Shown here: positions 16,953 through 25,400 of the stretch, one piece after another
Position numbering within the stretch: the first letter of the stretch is position 1
Layout of the letters: each line of letters opens with the position of its first letter
Assembly: GCF_900104045.1 (NCBI RefSeq)
Contig: NZ_FNIN01000006.1
Span: forward strand, 48,527-112,526
Origin: Desulfonauticus submarinus
Lineage (GTDB): Bacteria > Desulfobacterota > Desulfovibrionia > Desulfovibrionales > Desulfonatronovibrionaceae
DNA length: 64,000 nt
Reading direction: 5' to 3'
The notes under the pieces: generated by a model
Told to the model about the DNA's origin: nothing
The model's database searches: none
Seen by the model: only the letters and a program-made list of their open reading frames with translations
Position numbers and translations under genes: made by a program

Positions 16953-19137
16953 AAAGACAGTGTTAGCGGCTTTAGCTGGAAATCCTAATTCTGGCAAAAC
17001 AACATTGTTTAATCTTTTGACTGGAGCAAGACAAAGAGTAGGAAATTATCCTGGAGTTACAGTAGAAAAAAAAGAAGGAAGTTTGGCTTATGGAGATAAG
17101 GTAATTAATTTTGTTGATTTGCCAGGAGCTTATTCTTTGACTGCTTATTCAGAAGAAGAGCTTGTAGCCAGAAGGTTTATTTTAGAAGAGAATCCAGATG
17201 CTGTGGTACAAGTTATAGATTCTACTGTGCTTGAGCGTAGTCTTTATTTAACTGTTCAACTTATGGAAATGGGGGCTTCAGTTGTTTTGGCTTTGAATAT
17301 GATAGATGAGGCTGAGAAAAAGGGCATAACAATTAATGAAAAGCAACTTTCTTCTTTATTAGGCGTTCCTGTGGTTAAAACAGTAGCTAAAACAGGAAGG
17401 GGTAAGCAGGAATTAGTCCAAACTATTGTTGAATTAGGGTTAGGTAAAAGAGAGGGTACAAACAGAGCTCAGCTTGTGGTGTTTTATGGAGAAGATGTTG
17501 AATTGGCTATTAAGCAAATGTTGCAGTTAATGGAAAAACATCATTTTTTAGAAACCAAATATCCTTTGCGTTGGGTGGCCATAAAATATTTAGAAAACGA
17601 TGAAGAGATTATTAAAGAGGGTAATGAGTGTTCTTTGGTTGTGAGTGAACAACTTTTGCAAATAAGGTCCAGATTAGAGCAACACATTAAAGAAACTCTA
17701 GGCACAGATATAGAAAGTGTTATTGCAGATTATAGATATGGATACATTGCTTCTTTGCTCAAGCAAGGAGTTTTAAAAAAAGAAATAAGCAGTCAACAGC
17801 GGCGTTCGTATTCTGAGCAAATTGATATGTTTTTGACTCATAAGGTTTTAGGCCCTGTGGTGATGCTTTTGGTACTGTATGGTCTTTTTCAGTTAACTTT
17901 TTTAATTGGTGAAATCCCTATGGGCTGGTTAGAGAGTTTTTTTGGCTGGCTTGGAGATACTGCGACTAATTTAATCCCTGAGGGTTTTTTGCAGTCGCTT
18001 GTTGTCTCTGGAATTATTGATGGTGTTGGTGGTGTTATGGGATTTGTGCCATTAATTTTGGTAATGTTTATTGGGATCTCATTTTTGGAAGACTTAGGAT
18101 ATATGGCTAGAATGGCTTATATGTTGGATAGGGTTTTTCGTTTTTTTGGTTTGCATGGAAGTTCTGTTATGCCCTTTATTGTTTCTGGAGGAATACCGGG
18201 AGGGTGTGCAGTTCCTGGAGTTATGGCTACAAGGACTTTGCGGAGTCCAAAGGAAAAATTAGCTACTGTATTAGTCAGCCCTTTTTTGGTTTGCGGGGCA
18301 AAAGTCCCTGTATTTATTTTGTTGGCAGCTGCATTTTTCCCTAATAATGGAGCAAATGTTCTTTTTTGGATTACTTTGTTCGCCTGGGCAATGGCACTTA
18401 TTACTGCTATGTTTTTGCGATCTACTGTTATTAAAGGCGCTAGCACTCCTTTTTTGATGGAGCTTCCACCCTATAGGTTACCTAGTATTAAGGGAGTATT
18501 GATCCATGCTTGGGAAAGAGCTTGGATGTATATTAAAAAGGCAGGTACTGTAATTTTAGGAATTTCTGTTTTAGTTTGGGCAAGTATGACTTTTCCCCAA
18601 TTACCACAAGAAAAGCTACAGTTTTTTGAGCAAAAGATCGCAGCCTTAGAACAACAAATGCAAGCAGCTTCAACTGAAGCAGATAGAGAGGAATTAAAGA
18701 CAAAGATTGTTGATTTGGAAGATCAACTTGCAGAAGCTTCTTTAGAAAATTCTTTTGCTGGGCGTTTGGGTAAATTTTTAGAACCTGTCTCAAGATGGGC
18801 AGGATTTAATTGGAAGACAAATATCGCCTTAATAGGAGGCTTTGCTGCTAAAGAAGTAATAGTATCTACCTTGGGCACAGCTTATTCTTTGGGCGAGGTA
18901 GATCCAGAAGAAGCAGAGCCTTTAGTAAAACAATTACAAGCTGATCCTCAATGGAGTAAAGCCGTTGCCATTAGTTTGATTGTCTTTGTCCTTTTGTATG
19001 CTCCTTGTTTTGTTACGGTTGTGGCTATGGCCAAGGAGACTTCTTGGAAGTGGGCTATATTCGGAGTTTTTTTTAATACTTCTTTGGCTTTTGCTTTGTC
19101 TGTTTTAGTTTATCGTCTTTTATTTAATTTGATATAA
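16945..19137 (+). CDS. feoB: ferrous iron transport protein B
   Basis: A 730-residue inner-membrane Fe(II) transporter. The N-terminal G domain carries GNPNSGKTT (G1), DLPGAYSL (G3) and NMIDEAEKKG (G4), followed by a helical GDI-like segment. The membrane domain starts near residue 295 and includes two Gate motifs, with GGIPGGCAVPGVMATRT and SPFLVCGAKVPVF. A charged coiled-coil insertion of about 45 residues (about 555-600) lies between the membrane halves. The ATG at 16945 has AGGAGGG upstream; the frame extends to 16900 but those codons lie inside feoA. It overlaps feoA and is followed by a strong hairpin. Confidence 0.96.
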   Translation: MNKKTVLAALAGNPNSGKTTLFNLLTGARQRVGNYPGVTVEKKEGSLAYGDKVINFVDLPGAYSLTAYSEEELVARRFILEENPDAVVQVIDSTVLERSLYLTVQLMEMGASVVLALNMIDEAEKKGITINEKQLSSLLGVPVVKTVAKTGRGKQELVQTIVELGLGKREGTNRAQLVVFYGEDVELAIKQMLQLMEKHHFLETKYPLRWVAIKYLENDEEIIKEGNECSLVVSEQLLQIRSRLEQHIKETLGTDIESVIADYRYGYIASLLKQGVLKKEISSQQRRSYSEQIDMFLTHKVLGPVVMLLVLYGLFQLTFLIGEIPMGWLESFFGWLGDTATNLIPEGFLQSLVVSGIIDGVGGVMGFVPLILVMFIGISFLEDLGYMARMAYMLDRVFRFFGLHGSSVMPFIVSGGIPGGCAVPGVMATRTLRSPKEKLATVLVSPFLVCGAKVPVFILLAAAFFPNNGANVLFWITLFAWAMALITAMFLRSTVIKGASTPFLMELPPYRLPSIKGVLIHAWERAWMYIKKAGTVILGISVLVWASMTFPQLPQEKLQFFEQKIAALEQQMQAASTEADREELKTKIVDLEDQLAEASLENSFAGRLGKFLEPVSRWAGFNWKTNIALIGGFAAKEVIVSTLGTAYSLGEVDPEEAEPLVKQLQADPQWSKAVAISLIVFVLLYAPCFVTVVAMAKETSWKWAIFGVFFNTSLAFALSVLVYRLLFNLI

Positions 19138-19168
19138 TTGTTCTTTATGCCTTTTCCCTCCCTCCTAT

Positions 19169-19202
19169 TTCAGGCCATTGTCTTAGATAGCAATGGCCTG
19201 AA
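19169..19202 (+). repeat. strong hairpin after feoB
   Basis: A 12-base perfect stem (TTCAGGCCATTG pairing with 19191-19202) closes a 10-base loop. No T-run follows on either strand, so it is not a classic intrinsic terminator. It could stabilise the feo mRNA 3' end or be a protein site. Confidence 0.6.
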
Positions 19203-19248
19203 TATAGGGTATATTTTATTAAATTATAAATAAGAGGTATGAAATATA

Positions 19249-19938
19249 ATGTATAATTTAGAGATGTTAACACCTTATAGTAAGTCTGATAAAAATATTA
19301 AATTGAGAAACTTAGATAAATGTTCGAAAATCTTTCATCAATTGGCAGAAGTTTTAGGAACAGCTTTAGATGCAAGAGATAGACATACATACCTGCACTC
19401 TGTTCAGGTTGCAGATATTAGTTCTATTTTGAGTAATTACCTGCACTTTGATTCCCAAGAAAAAGAAATTTTACACATTGCAGCGCATTTGCACGATATT
19501 GGCAAAATAGCAATACCTGACTCTATTCTCCAAAAAACAGAAAAACTTAATGCAGAAGAATGGCAACTTATAAAACAACATCCAGTTGTAGGATGTAAGA
19601 TTATTTCAGCCTTAAAAGAATGCTTAGGCAGTGTGATAGAAGAGGTTGTTTTACTGCATCATGAACGATTTGATGGGCATGGTTATCCTTATGGGCTTAA
19701 AGGGACAGATATTCCTCCTAGTGTAAGAGTGGTTTCTTTGGCTGATGCTGTTTCAGCAATGTTTCAAGATAGACCATATCGTCGGGGACTTGGTTTTGAA
19801 GAAATTAAAAGAGAGATATTGTTGAATAAAGGTAAACAATTTTGTCCAGTGGCAGTAGATGCATTCTTGAAAGCAGAAAAGGCAATAAGATTTTATTTAG
19901 GTAGATTTAAAAAATGCTCTTTCTTAGAGAAGAAGTAA
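19249..19938 (+). CDS. HD-GYP domain c-di-GMP phosphodiesterase
   Basis: A 229-residue protein made almost entirely of an HD-GYP domain, which hydrolyses c-di-GMP. HLHDIGKIAIPD contains the metal-binding HD pair, HPVVG and LLHHERFDGHGYP contain further metal His residues and the GYP motif, and LADAVSAM follows. A short N-terminal stretch (about 1-35) lacks a known sensor or receiver domain. The ATG at 19249 is the first workable start, because an earlier ATG at 19239 reads quickly into a stop. The next gene, three bases downstream, encodes a GGDEF protein, giving an adjacent pair of opposite c-di-GMP activities. Confidence 0.92.
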   Translation: MYNLEMLTPYSKSDKNIKLRNLDKCSKIFHQLAEVLGTALDARDRHTYLHSVQVADISSILSNYLHFDSQEKEILHIAAHLHDIGKIAIPDSILQKTEKLNAEEWQLIKQHPVVGCKIISALKECLGSVIEEVVLLHHERFDGHGYPYGLKGTDIPPSVRVVSLADAVSAMFQDRPYRRGLGFEEIKREILLNKGKQFCPVAVDAFLKAEKAIRFYLGRFKKCSFLEKK

Positions 19939-19941
19939 ATT

Positions 19942-20892
19942 ATGGCTAAGATAATTTATAAACCTCATGCTAAAATATACAAAGATTGGATTTTAACTAA
20001 AATATTTATTTATTGCTTTTATGTTGCTGTTATTTGTTTTTGTTTAATAGGTGTATATTTTATTGAAGTTAAAAATATAGAATTTTTAAAATATATCTTT
20101 ATTTTTTTTGTTTCAGTTATGTTAATTTTTTTTCGTCCCATAATTAAATTTTTTATGTATGTTTTGTTTTTTAATAATATAAATAAAATAAGAAAGGTTA
20201 TAAAAGATTTAAAGGAAGGAACTTTTTCTGTATCTATCAAATTGCCACCAGAAGGTGAAGATGAAGATGAGTTTGTAAAGTTTTTAAGGGATATAAATTG
20301 GATGATACATTCTATAGTTAATGAATATTTAAAACTTGAAAAAGAAAAAAAGCAAGTTGAGGAGAGGGCACGTTTTTATCTTCGAGCATCATGTACAGAT
20401 AGTTTGACAGGTCTTTATAATAAAAAAGCATTTTTTAAATTAATGTATAATATCTTAAGCCAAGGACAAACAGGTTTTTTGATTTTTTTAGATATAGATA
20501 ATTTTAAAAGAATAAATGATAGATATGGACATTTAGTGGGAGACGATTGTCTACAAAAACTGGCCAAGATAATTTTGCTTTCAATTCGAGAAAAAGTTGA
20601 TTTTGCTTGTAGGTATGGTGGAGATGAATTTTGTATTTTTTTAAAAACTTTGAAGAAGGAAGTAGTAAAAAAAGTTTTAAAAAGAATGTTTTTATTGTTT
20701 CAAAATGAGATAAAGTTGGCTGAAATTTCTTTTAGTTGTGGAATCGTGAATGTAGAAAAAATAAATTTACCTAATAGTCTTGATTTAAAAGATTATTTAG
20801 ATGATGTTTTCAAAAAAGCAGATGTGTCTCTTTATAAAGCAAAAAAAACTAAAGGAAAAATTGTTTTTTATAATAAAAGTTTTAAAAAATAG
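19942..20892 (+). CDS. membrane GGDEF diguanylate cyclase
   Basis: A 316-residue protein with two N-terminal membrane helices (about 18-42 and 49-75), a short linker and a C-terminal GGDEF domain (about 150-312). DSLTGLYNKKAF opens the domain and CRYGGDEFCIF is the active-site loop, so diguanylate cyclase activity is expected. The four residues ending at the usual inhibitory-site Asp read EKVD rather than RxxD. It starts three bases after the HD-GYP gene. The very AT-rich sequence gives many Lys, Ile and Phe codons. No periplasmic sensor domain is present. Confidence 0.9.
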   Translation: MAKIIYKPHAKIYKDWILTKIFIYCFYVAVICFCLIGVYFIEVKNIEFLKYIFIFFVSVMLIFFRPIIKFFMYVLFFNNINKIRKVIKDLKEGTFSVSIKLPPEGEDEDEFVKFLRDINWMIHSIVNEYLKLEKEKKQVEERARFYLRASCTDSLTGLYNKKAFFKLMYNILSQGQTGFLIFLDIDNFKRINDRYGHLVGDDCLQKLAKIILLSIREKVDFACRYGGDEFCIFLKTLKKEVVKKVLKRMFLLFQNEIKLAEISFSCGIVNVEKINLPNSLDLKDYLDDVFKKADVSLYKAKKTKGKIVFYNKSFKK

Positions 20893-20902
20893 GAGATTAA
20901 AA

Positions 20903-21061
20903 ATGTGTATAAAAATCAAAAGTTCCATATCAAGTACCGATAAAAAAGAGGAATTAAAAAGATTTATCTTTAAATCATTTAAAGAGATGGGATTACAATT
21001 AACAAAGGATAAAGAGCAAGGAATTTTTTTAGAAAGAAAACATAATAAATTAATTGAATGA
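20903..21061 (+). CDS. small hypothetical protein (52 aa)
   Basis: The frame is open from 20801, but that part is inside the GGDEF gene; the ATG at 20903 follows AGGAGA by about six bases. The predicted 52-residue protein is charged, Lys/Glu/Ser-rich and soluble, with a helical middle (KKEELKRFIFKSFKEMGL). I do not recognise it. It lies 10 bases after the GGDEF gene and may be cotranscribed with it. Confidence 0.5.
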   Translation: MCIKIKSSISSTDKKEELKRFIFKSFKEMGLQLTKDKEQGIFLERKHNKLIE

Positions 21062-21126
21062 TAAAGTGGTAAGAGTCGTTAATAAGCTTTAAATAATGTT
21101 TATCTAGATTTTTAAAGGAAATAACA

Positions 21127-21483
21127 ATGGACAAATCTATACATTTATTAATTCCTACTTTTGCCTTTGCTTTGTTTATTTTATGTCCGCGTATGGCAGC
21201 TATGACCACTCTTATTCATAAAAATTTTCCCCAGTGTTCTATTTATGTGTTGGTTTTAGGAGGAGCGTTAATTAGTATCCCTTTTTTGTTTGTTTTAACT
21301 TGGTTAGTAGGAAAGTATGGAATACTAGCTGGTTTGGGTTTTGCAATACTGACTGATTTTTTATCTGCTTTGTTGTTAAGTTTTGTTAGTTTAAAGGCAG
21401 GTGTAGAAACTTTAATTATTGCTATTTTTGTAGTTATAGGAAGCAAAGTGGCCTCTACTTTAACGGCTAAATTGTTTCCTTAA
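21127..21483 (+). CDS. hypothetical membrane protein (118 aa)
   Basis: A strongly hydrophobic protein with about four predicted membrane segments (about 8-26, 40-62, 64-88, 90-110) and almost no soluble part. The ATG follows AAAGGA by about six bases. I recognise no family signature. It lies between the small 52-residue gene and the Cys-rich DUF2325 gene, all on the plus strand. A small transporter or assembly factor cannot be told apart. Confidence 0.6.
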   Translation: MDKSIHLLIPTFAFALFILCPRMAAMTTLIHKNFPQCSIYVLVLGGALISIPFLFVLTWLVGKYGILAGLGFAILTDFLSALLLSFVSLKAGVETLIIAIFVVIGSKVASTLTAKLFP

Positions 21484-21544
21484 GATATAAGAATCGTCAA
21501 AACTATTTTCAAAGGTTGAGTTTAAACGTTATATTGAATTGATT

Positions 21545-21919
21545 ATGTGTAAGTGCAAAAAAAATATAGATAATGATTTTTTACTAGATTGTAATTGCTG
21601 CAAAAAGTGTGGTTGTAGGCATTGTTGCAAAAAGATATTAATTGTTGGAGGAGTTACTAAATTAAAAAGACACTATAAAGATTTAATAGAGTCTTATAAT
21701 TTTGAATTTATGTATCATGATGGATATGTAAAAAGTGGAGTTAAAAAGTTGGAGAAAATGGTAAAAAAAGCAGATATTATTCTTTGTCCTCTTAATTGTA
21801 ATAGTCATGGTGCATGTAAATTAACTAAAAAGTTTTGCAAAAAATATAAGAAATGTTGTAAGTTTGTGAAAAGCTCAGGTGTAGCTACGCTTAGAGAAAT
21901 TATTTTTGAGAGTGTTTAA
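21545..21919 (+). CDS. Cys-rich DUF2325-like protein
   Basis: A 124-residue protein starting at the ATG at 21545; a TTG six bases earlier is also in frame. The C-terminal 95 residues follow the DUF2325 pattern: ILIVGGVTKLKRHYKDLI, MYHDGYVKSGVKKLEK, ADIILCPLNCNSHGACKLTKK and SSGVATLREII. The N-terminus adds a dense cysteine cluster, CKCKK then DCNCCKKCGCRHCC. The whole protein contains 15 cysteines, suggesting bound metal or Fe-S. DUF2325 proteins have no established biochemical role. No convincing Shine-Dalgarno site is seen. Its 3' end overlaps the convergent membrane-protein gene by 20 bases. Confidence 0.7.
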   Translation: MCKCKKNIDNDFLLDCNCCKKCGCRHCCKKILIVGGVTKLKRHYKDLIESYNFEFMYHDGYVKSGVKKLEKMVKKADIILCPLNCNSHGACKLTKKFCKKYKKCCKFVKSSGVATLREIIFESV

Positions 21920-22409
21920 TCTTTTTAATTTTTACCATAAATCTAGTAGATGGGAGATATGTAATAATATAGGTATGTCCTTTTTGATATTCAAAATGGG
22001 TAAAATAACTTAAGTCTTTTATTGTTAACTTATTTTCACAATAGATTCTTTTATTTTTAAAAATATTTATTGTCGTTAGTATTCCATTGGAATAAGATAT
22101 AGGTAGATATACTGGCTTGGAAATAGATTTTACTTTACAGTTTGTTGTTTTTAAATATTTTTTATCATGAAGAAAAAAATTAAAACTATCTTTGATCACA
22201 GGTAAACTAAAAAAGAGCATTACAGCAATAGAATTTATTGCAAGTATAATAAAGAGTATCTTTACAAATTTTTTTTCTACATCTTCTTTTTTAGACTGGA
22301 TAATAGATAATATTATTTTAAGAGTTAAAAAAAATCCTCCTAAATATAAACAATATTCTAGTCCCTTTGCTCCTAAAATGAGCCATGGACTTACTTCTGC
22401 ACTGCTCAT
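21900..22409 (-). CDS. hypothetical two-TM protein downstream of the giant VWA gene
   Basis: A 169-residue protein with two membrane helices (about 12-35 and 47-72) and a C-terminal domain of about 95 residues that looks beta-rich, with two cysteines (NCKV and YCEN). I do not recognise it. It starts 39 bases after the stop of the 2022-residue VWA protein on the same strand, so the two may form a transcription unit. No clear ribosome-binding site precedes the ATG, so the start is uncertain. Confidence 0.6.
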   Translation of the reverse strand: MSSAEVSPWLILGAKGLEYCLYLGGFFLTLKIILSIIQSKKEDVEKKFVKILFIILAINSIAVMLFFSLPVIKDSFNFFLHDKKYLKTTNCKVKSISKPVYLPISYSNGILTTINIFKNKRIYCENKLTIKDLSYFTHFEYQKGHTYIITYLPSTRFMVKIKKIKHSQK

Positions 22410-22448
22410 TTTTTTATTTAATGTTTTTAATAAATTTAATTAATAACT

Positions 22449-25400
22449 TTATCCTCCAAAATACCAATCAACTCCTTTTTTAAATCCATTAGTGAAGCCT
22501 AAGTATTTTTCCTTAAATTTATCCCATGTGTTTTGACCTAATTCTTTAAATGTGCTGCTAGAATCCAAAATTTCTTTTCCTTCTTCAAAAGTCCATGCTT
22601 GAGCCTCTGCGTCTTCTTGAAGTTGTTTTTGTAGTTCTTGTGAGCTTATGCAATCGTAACTAAACGATGACAGGCCTGCTATTCCAGGGATGTTTCCGGA
22701 TAAACCAGCTTGGATTTTTTCTGTATTTGGAGTTAAAGCCTCTTTTGGTTGGGTTGCAGCTTCTAAATAAGATGCTAGACTTCGAGCAAAACCATGAGCG
22801 CACGTTTTAATTTCTGACCACTTATCTAATACCAAAGAAAAGCTTGCGGTTGACCATACTGAAACTTCTACTCCCATCCAAAAACCTGTTAAGAAGTCGT
22901 TTATGGCTGCGATGTCTTCGCCTAAGATGAGTTCTGTTGCCCCTCTTTCTCCTGTATCTAAAAAGGACCATACTCGGTAGGTATCTGGATCAATTTCTAG
23001 CCAAGCTATTTTGGCTTTGTTTCCAAAGATTAGGGGGTTGTTCGGAAAAAGTACTATGTTTTTACAATTTTTCATGTGATGCCAAACAGTATATGGATAC
23101 CCTGTGTTTTTTAAATTGGTTGCAAAAGTGTCCATGTCTTCTGGAGAAATAGGGATTAGTTTGGTATTCTTAGGAAATTTTGAAAATAGAATAAAGGCAT
23201 TAATTCCTTTACCTTTAGGTAAAGCCTTGGCTTCTAAGAAACTATAATAAAATCCTGCTAAGCTGTTAAAGGTTTTTTGTTTATTTTCTGGTCCTCTTAG
23301 CTTTGGATAAGGCCAAAGTAGATCTAAACTAGTTAAGTATTTTTTAGATTTAGATGTAGGTAGTACCTGAAATGTTGTTATGAGTATTCTTGGTGTTTTT
23401 AAGCGAACTGCTTTTAAGCCAAGTTTAGCTGTTAATTTTTGTTCATAAGTAGTTTGTGCTCCTACAAATCTGGCTAATATTCCTCTACCAAGCCATTTTA
23501 GACTAGAAATAGTATCTGGATTTTTTGCTTTTTTATATGCTGTGCTCCATATAGAGTTTGTTTGTTTTAATTTAGACAATGGTAAATCAGGCATATTAAT
23601 TCCTATTACAAAGAAAAATTCTGTAGGCCATTGTTTAGGTTTTAGCTCTCTTATAGTTTCCAATGTATCTGTTGGAGTATATATTTTTAAGCGAATCCTT
23701 TTAGGTTCGTATTTTGTTAATTCTAATTTTTCTTCGCCTATTTTTCGCCCTTCTGGAGTGTCTAGAATAGCAAAGATAACTTTTCCGCTGGTTGGGTTCA
23801 TTGTTTCAGCAAATCCCAAGTCTAGTGCATCTGTGCTGGCTGAGGAAAGGGATATTTTTTGAGATAAAAGGGTGATGGATTCTAGATGTTCTTCATTTTT
23901 TGCCGCCAAAGCATCAGTGAGCATTGCGCTTACTTGGTTTTGGCTAGAAGAAAGGGGTTTTGCTTCAATAATTACTTCTATAGATACGCTTGGGAAGCTT
24001 GAAGTATATTCATTTATATTTTTTATAAAAGATTTTAATTCCTGTTTTTCTTTAAACCAAGGGAAAATAAGAAAGTGTCTTTTCCCTAAATCATCTTCAT
24101 AAGCTAGGGCAGGAAGTTCATATAAATCTACGTTTTGGTTTTTATATAGTTTTTTAATAGCTTGTTTTCCTTTATCATTTAAAGCTACTACTAACCTAGA
24201 AACTTCTAAACCTTGTTTGCTTAAAATCTTTTCTGCCATAAAAGCTATTTCATTCTCTGTACACCATCCTTGAGTAAATACTGCTTGAGGGGAATAAACT
24301 ACTTTCCAGGCGCGCCAATTTGAAGGGATAATTTTTATTTGCTTAATGGCTTTTTTAAGGTCTGTAATGGTTTTAATATTTTCCCATGTTTTCCCTCCTG
24401 CTTGGATGAGAGAAGGAGGAGAGATTGGAAGTCCTGTGGGCTTAGTCCCATCTAAGGTAGTGGCTGCGGTTTTAATACTACCAGGTTTGACAAAGCCTTG
24501 AGCTTTCCTGATTTGGGTTAATTTAGCAAGGACTGTTGCAAGTTCTTGAGTAAAAGTATCATCTGTTTCATATTTAGATACTTTGGTTAATAAGTTTGAA
24601 AAGGGGAATTTTTTGGGGGATGTTAAGGGATAATTTAATTTTTTAAAAATCTTAGAAACAAGTACAAAATCAGAAAATTTAGTTTTTTCTGGCAAGGTAA
24701 AGAAAACAAAGTATCTTCTTGATTGCCCATTTAAGACGATTGTTTCCCAACTTACAGTGGTTAAGAAATTTTTTATATCATAAGATATATCTCCTGAAGG
24801 GATGTCTATTATATTTCGACCAAAATTACCTAACCCTTTTCTTTTTATATAAGAAGATTCGATTTGAGAAACAAGTTTTTTAAGACGTGCTCGCGCAGTT
24901 TGAGTAAATTTAAGCCCTATGAAAGATGATAAAGCAGTAGCAGAGTCATCTGGTTTGTCTTTTAAGGTAATATCAACAATAATCTGTTTAGCATTTATTT
25001 TATAGATATTATTTATACTTAAGTTAATACCATCACCTTCAACAGTAGTAAGAGGTTGCTGGGCTTTGAGGTTAGTTTTTTTAAGAGGTAATGTTACATT
25101 TCCTCCTTTTAAATCTACTAACAGAGAACAAGGATTGTTCTTAAGTGCTTTTGGTATTTCAAAGACCAGTCTTAGTTTGTTATAAGATCCAGGAGTAATT
25201 AGTCTGGAATGATAAAATCCTAAAGGAATGCGTTGAGTTATTGGGTGTAGCTTAAATATAAAGGGTCCGTATTCTGTGTTAATAGATAGAAAGAAGCGTT
25301 TTTTAGGATTAATAGCTAAATGAGCCTGTACTTTTGATTGTAAAGATAACTCTACTATCCTATAGACATTTTTTTCCTCTGGCCTATATTCAAAAAGCTG

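Noticed and set aside
23542..24102. Plus-strand open frames inside the giant VWA gene
   Set aside because: They are antisense to a long gene with clear domains, have no ribosome-binding sites and show no protein-like features.
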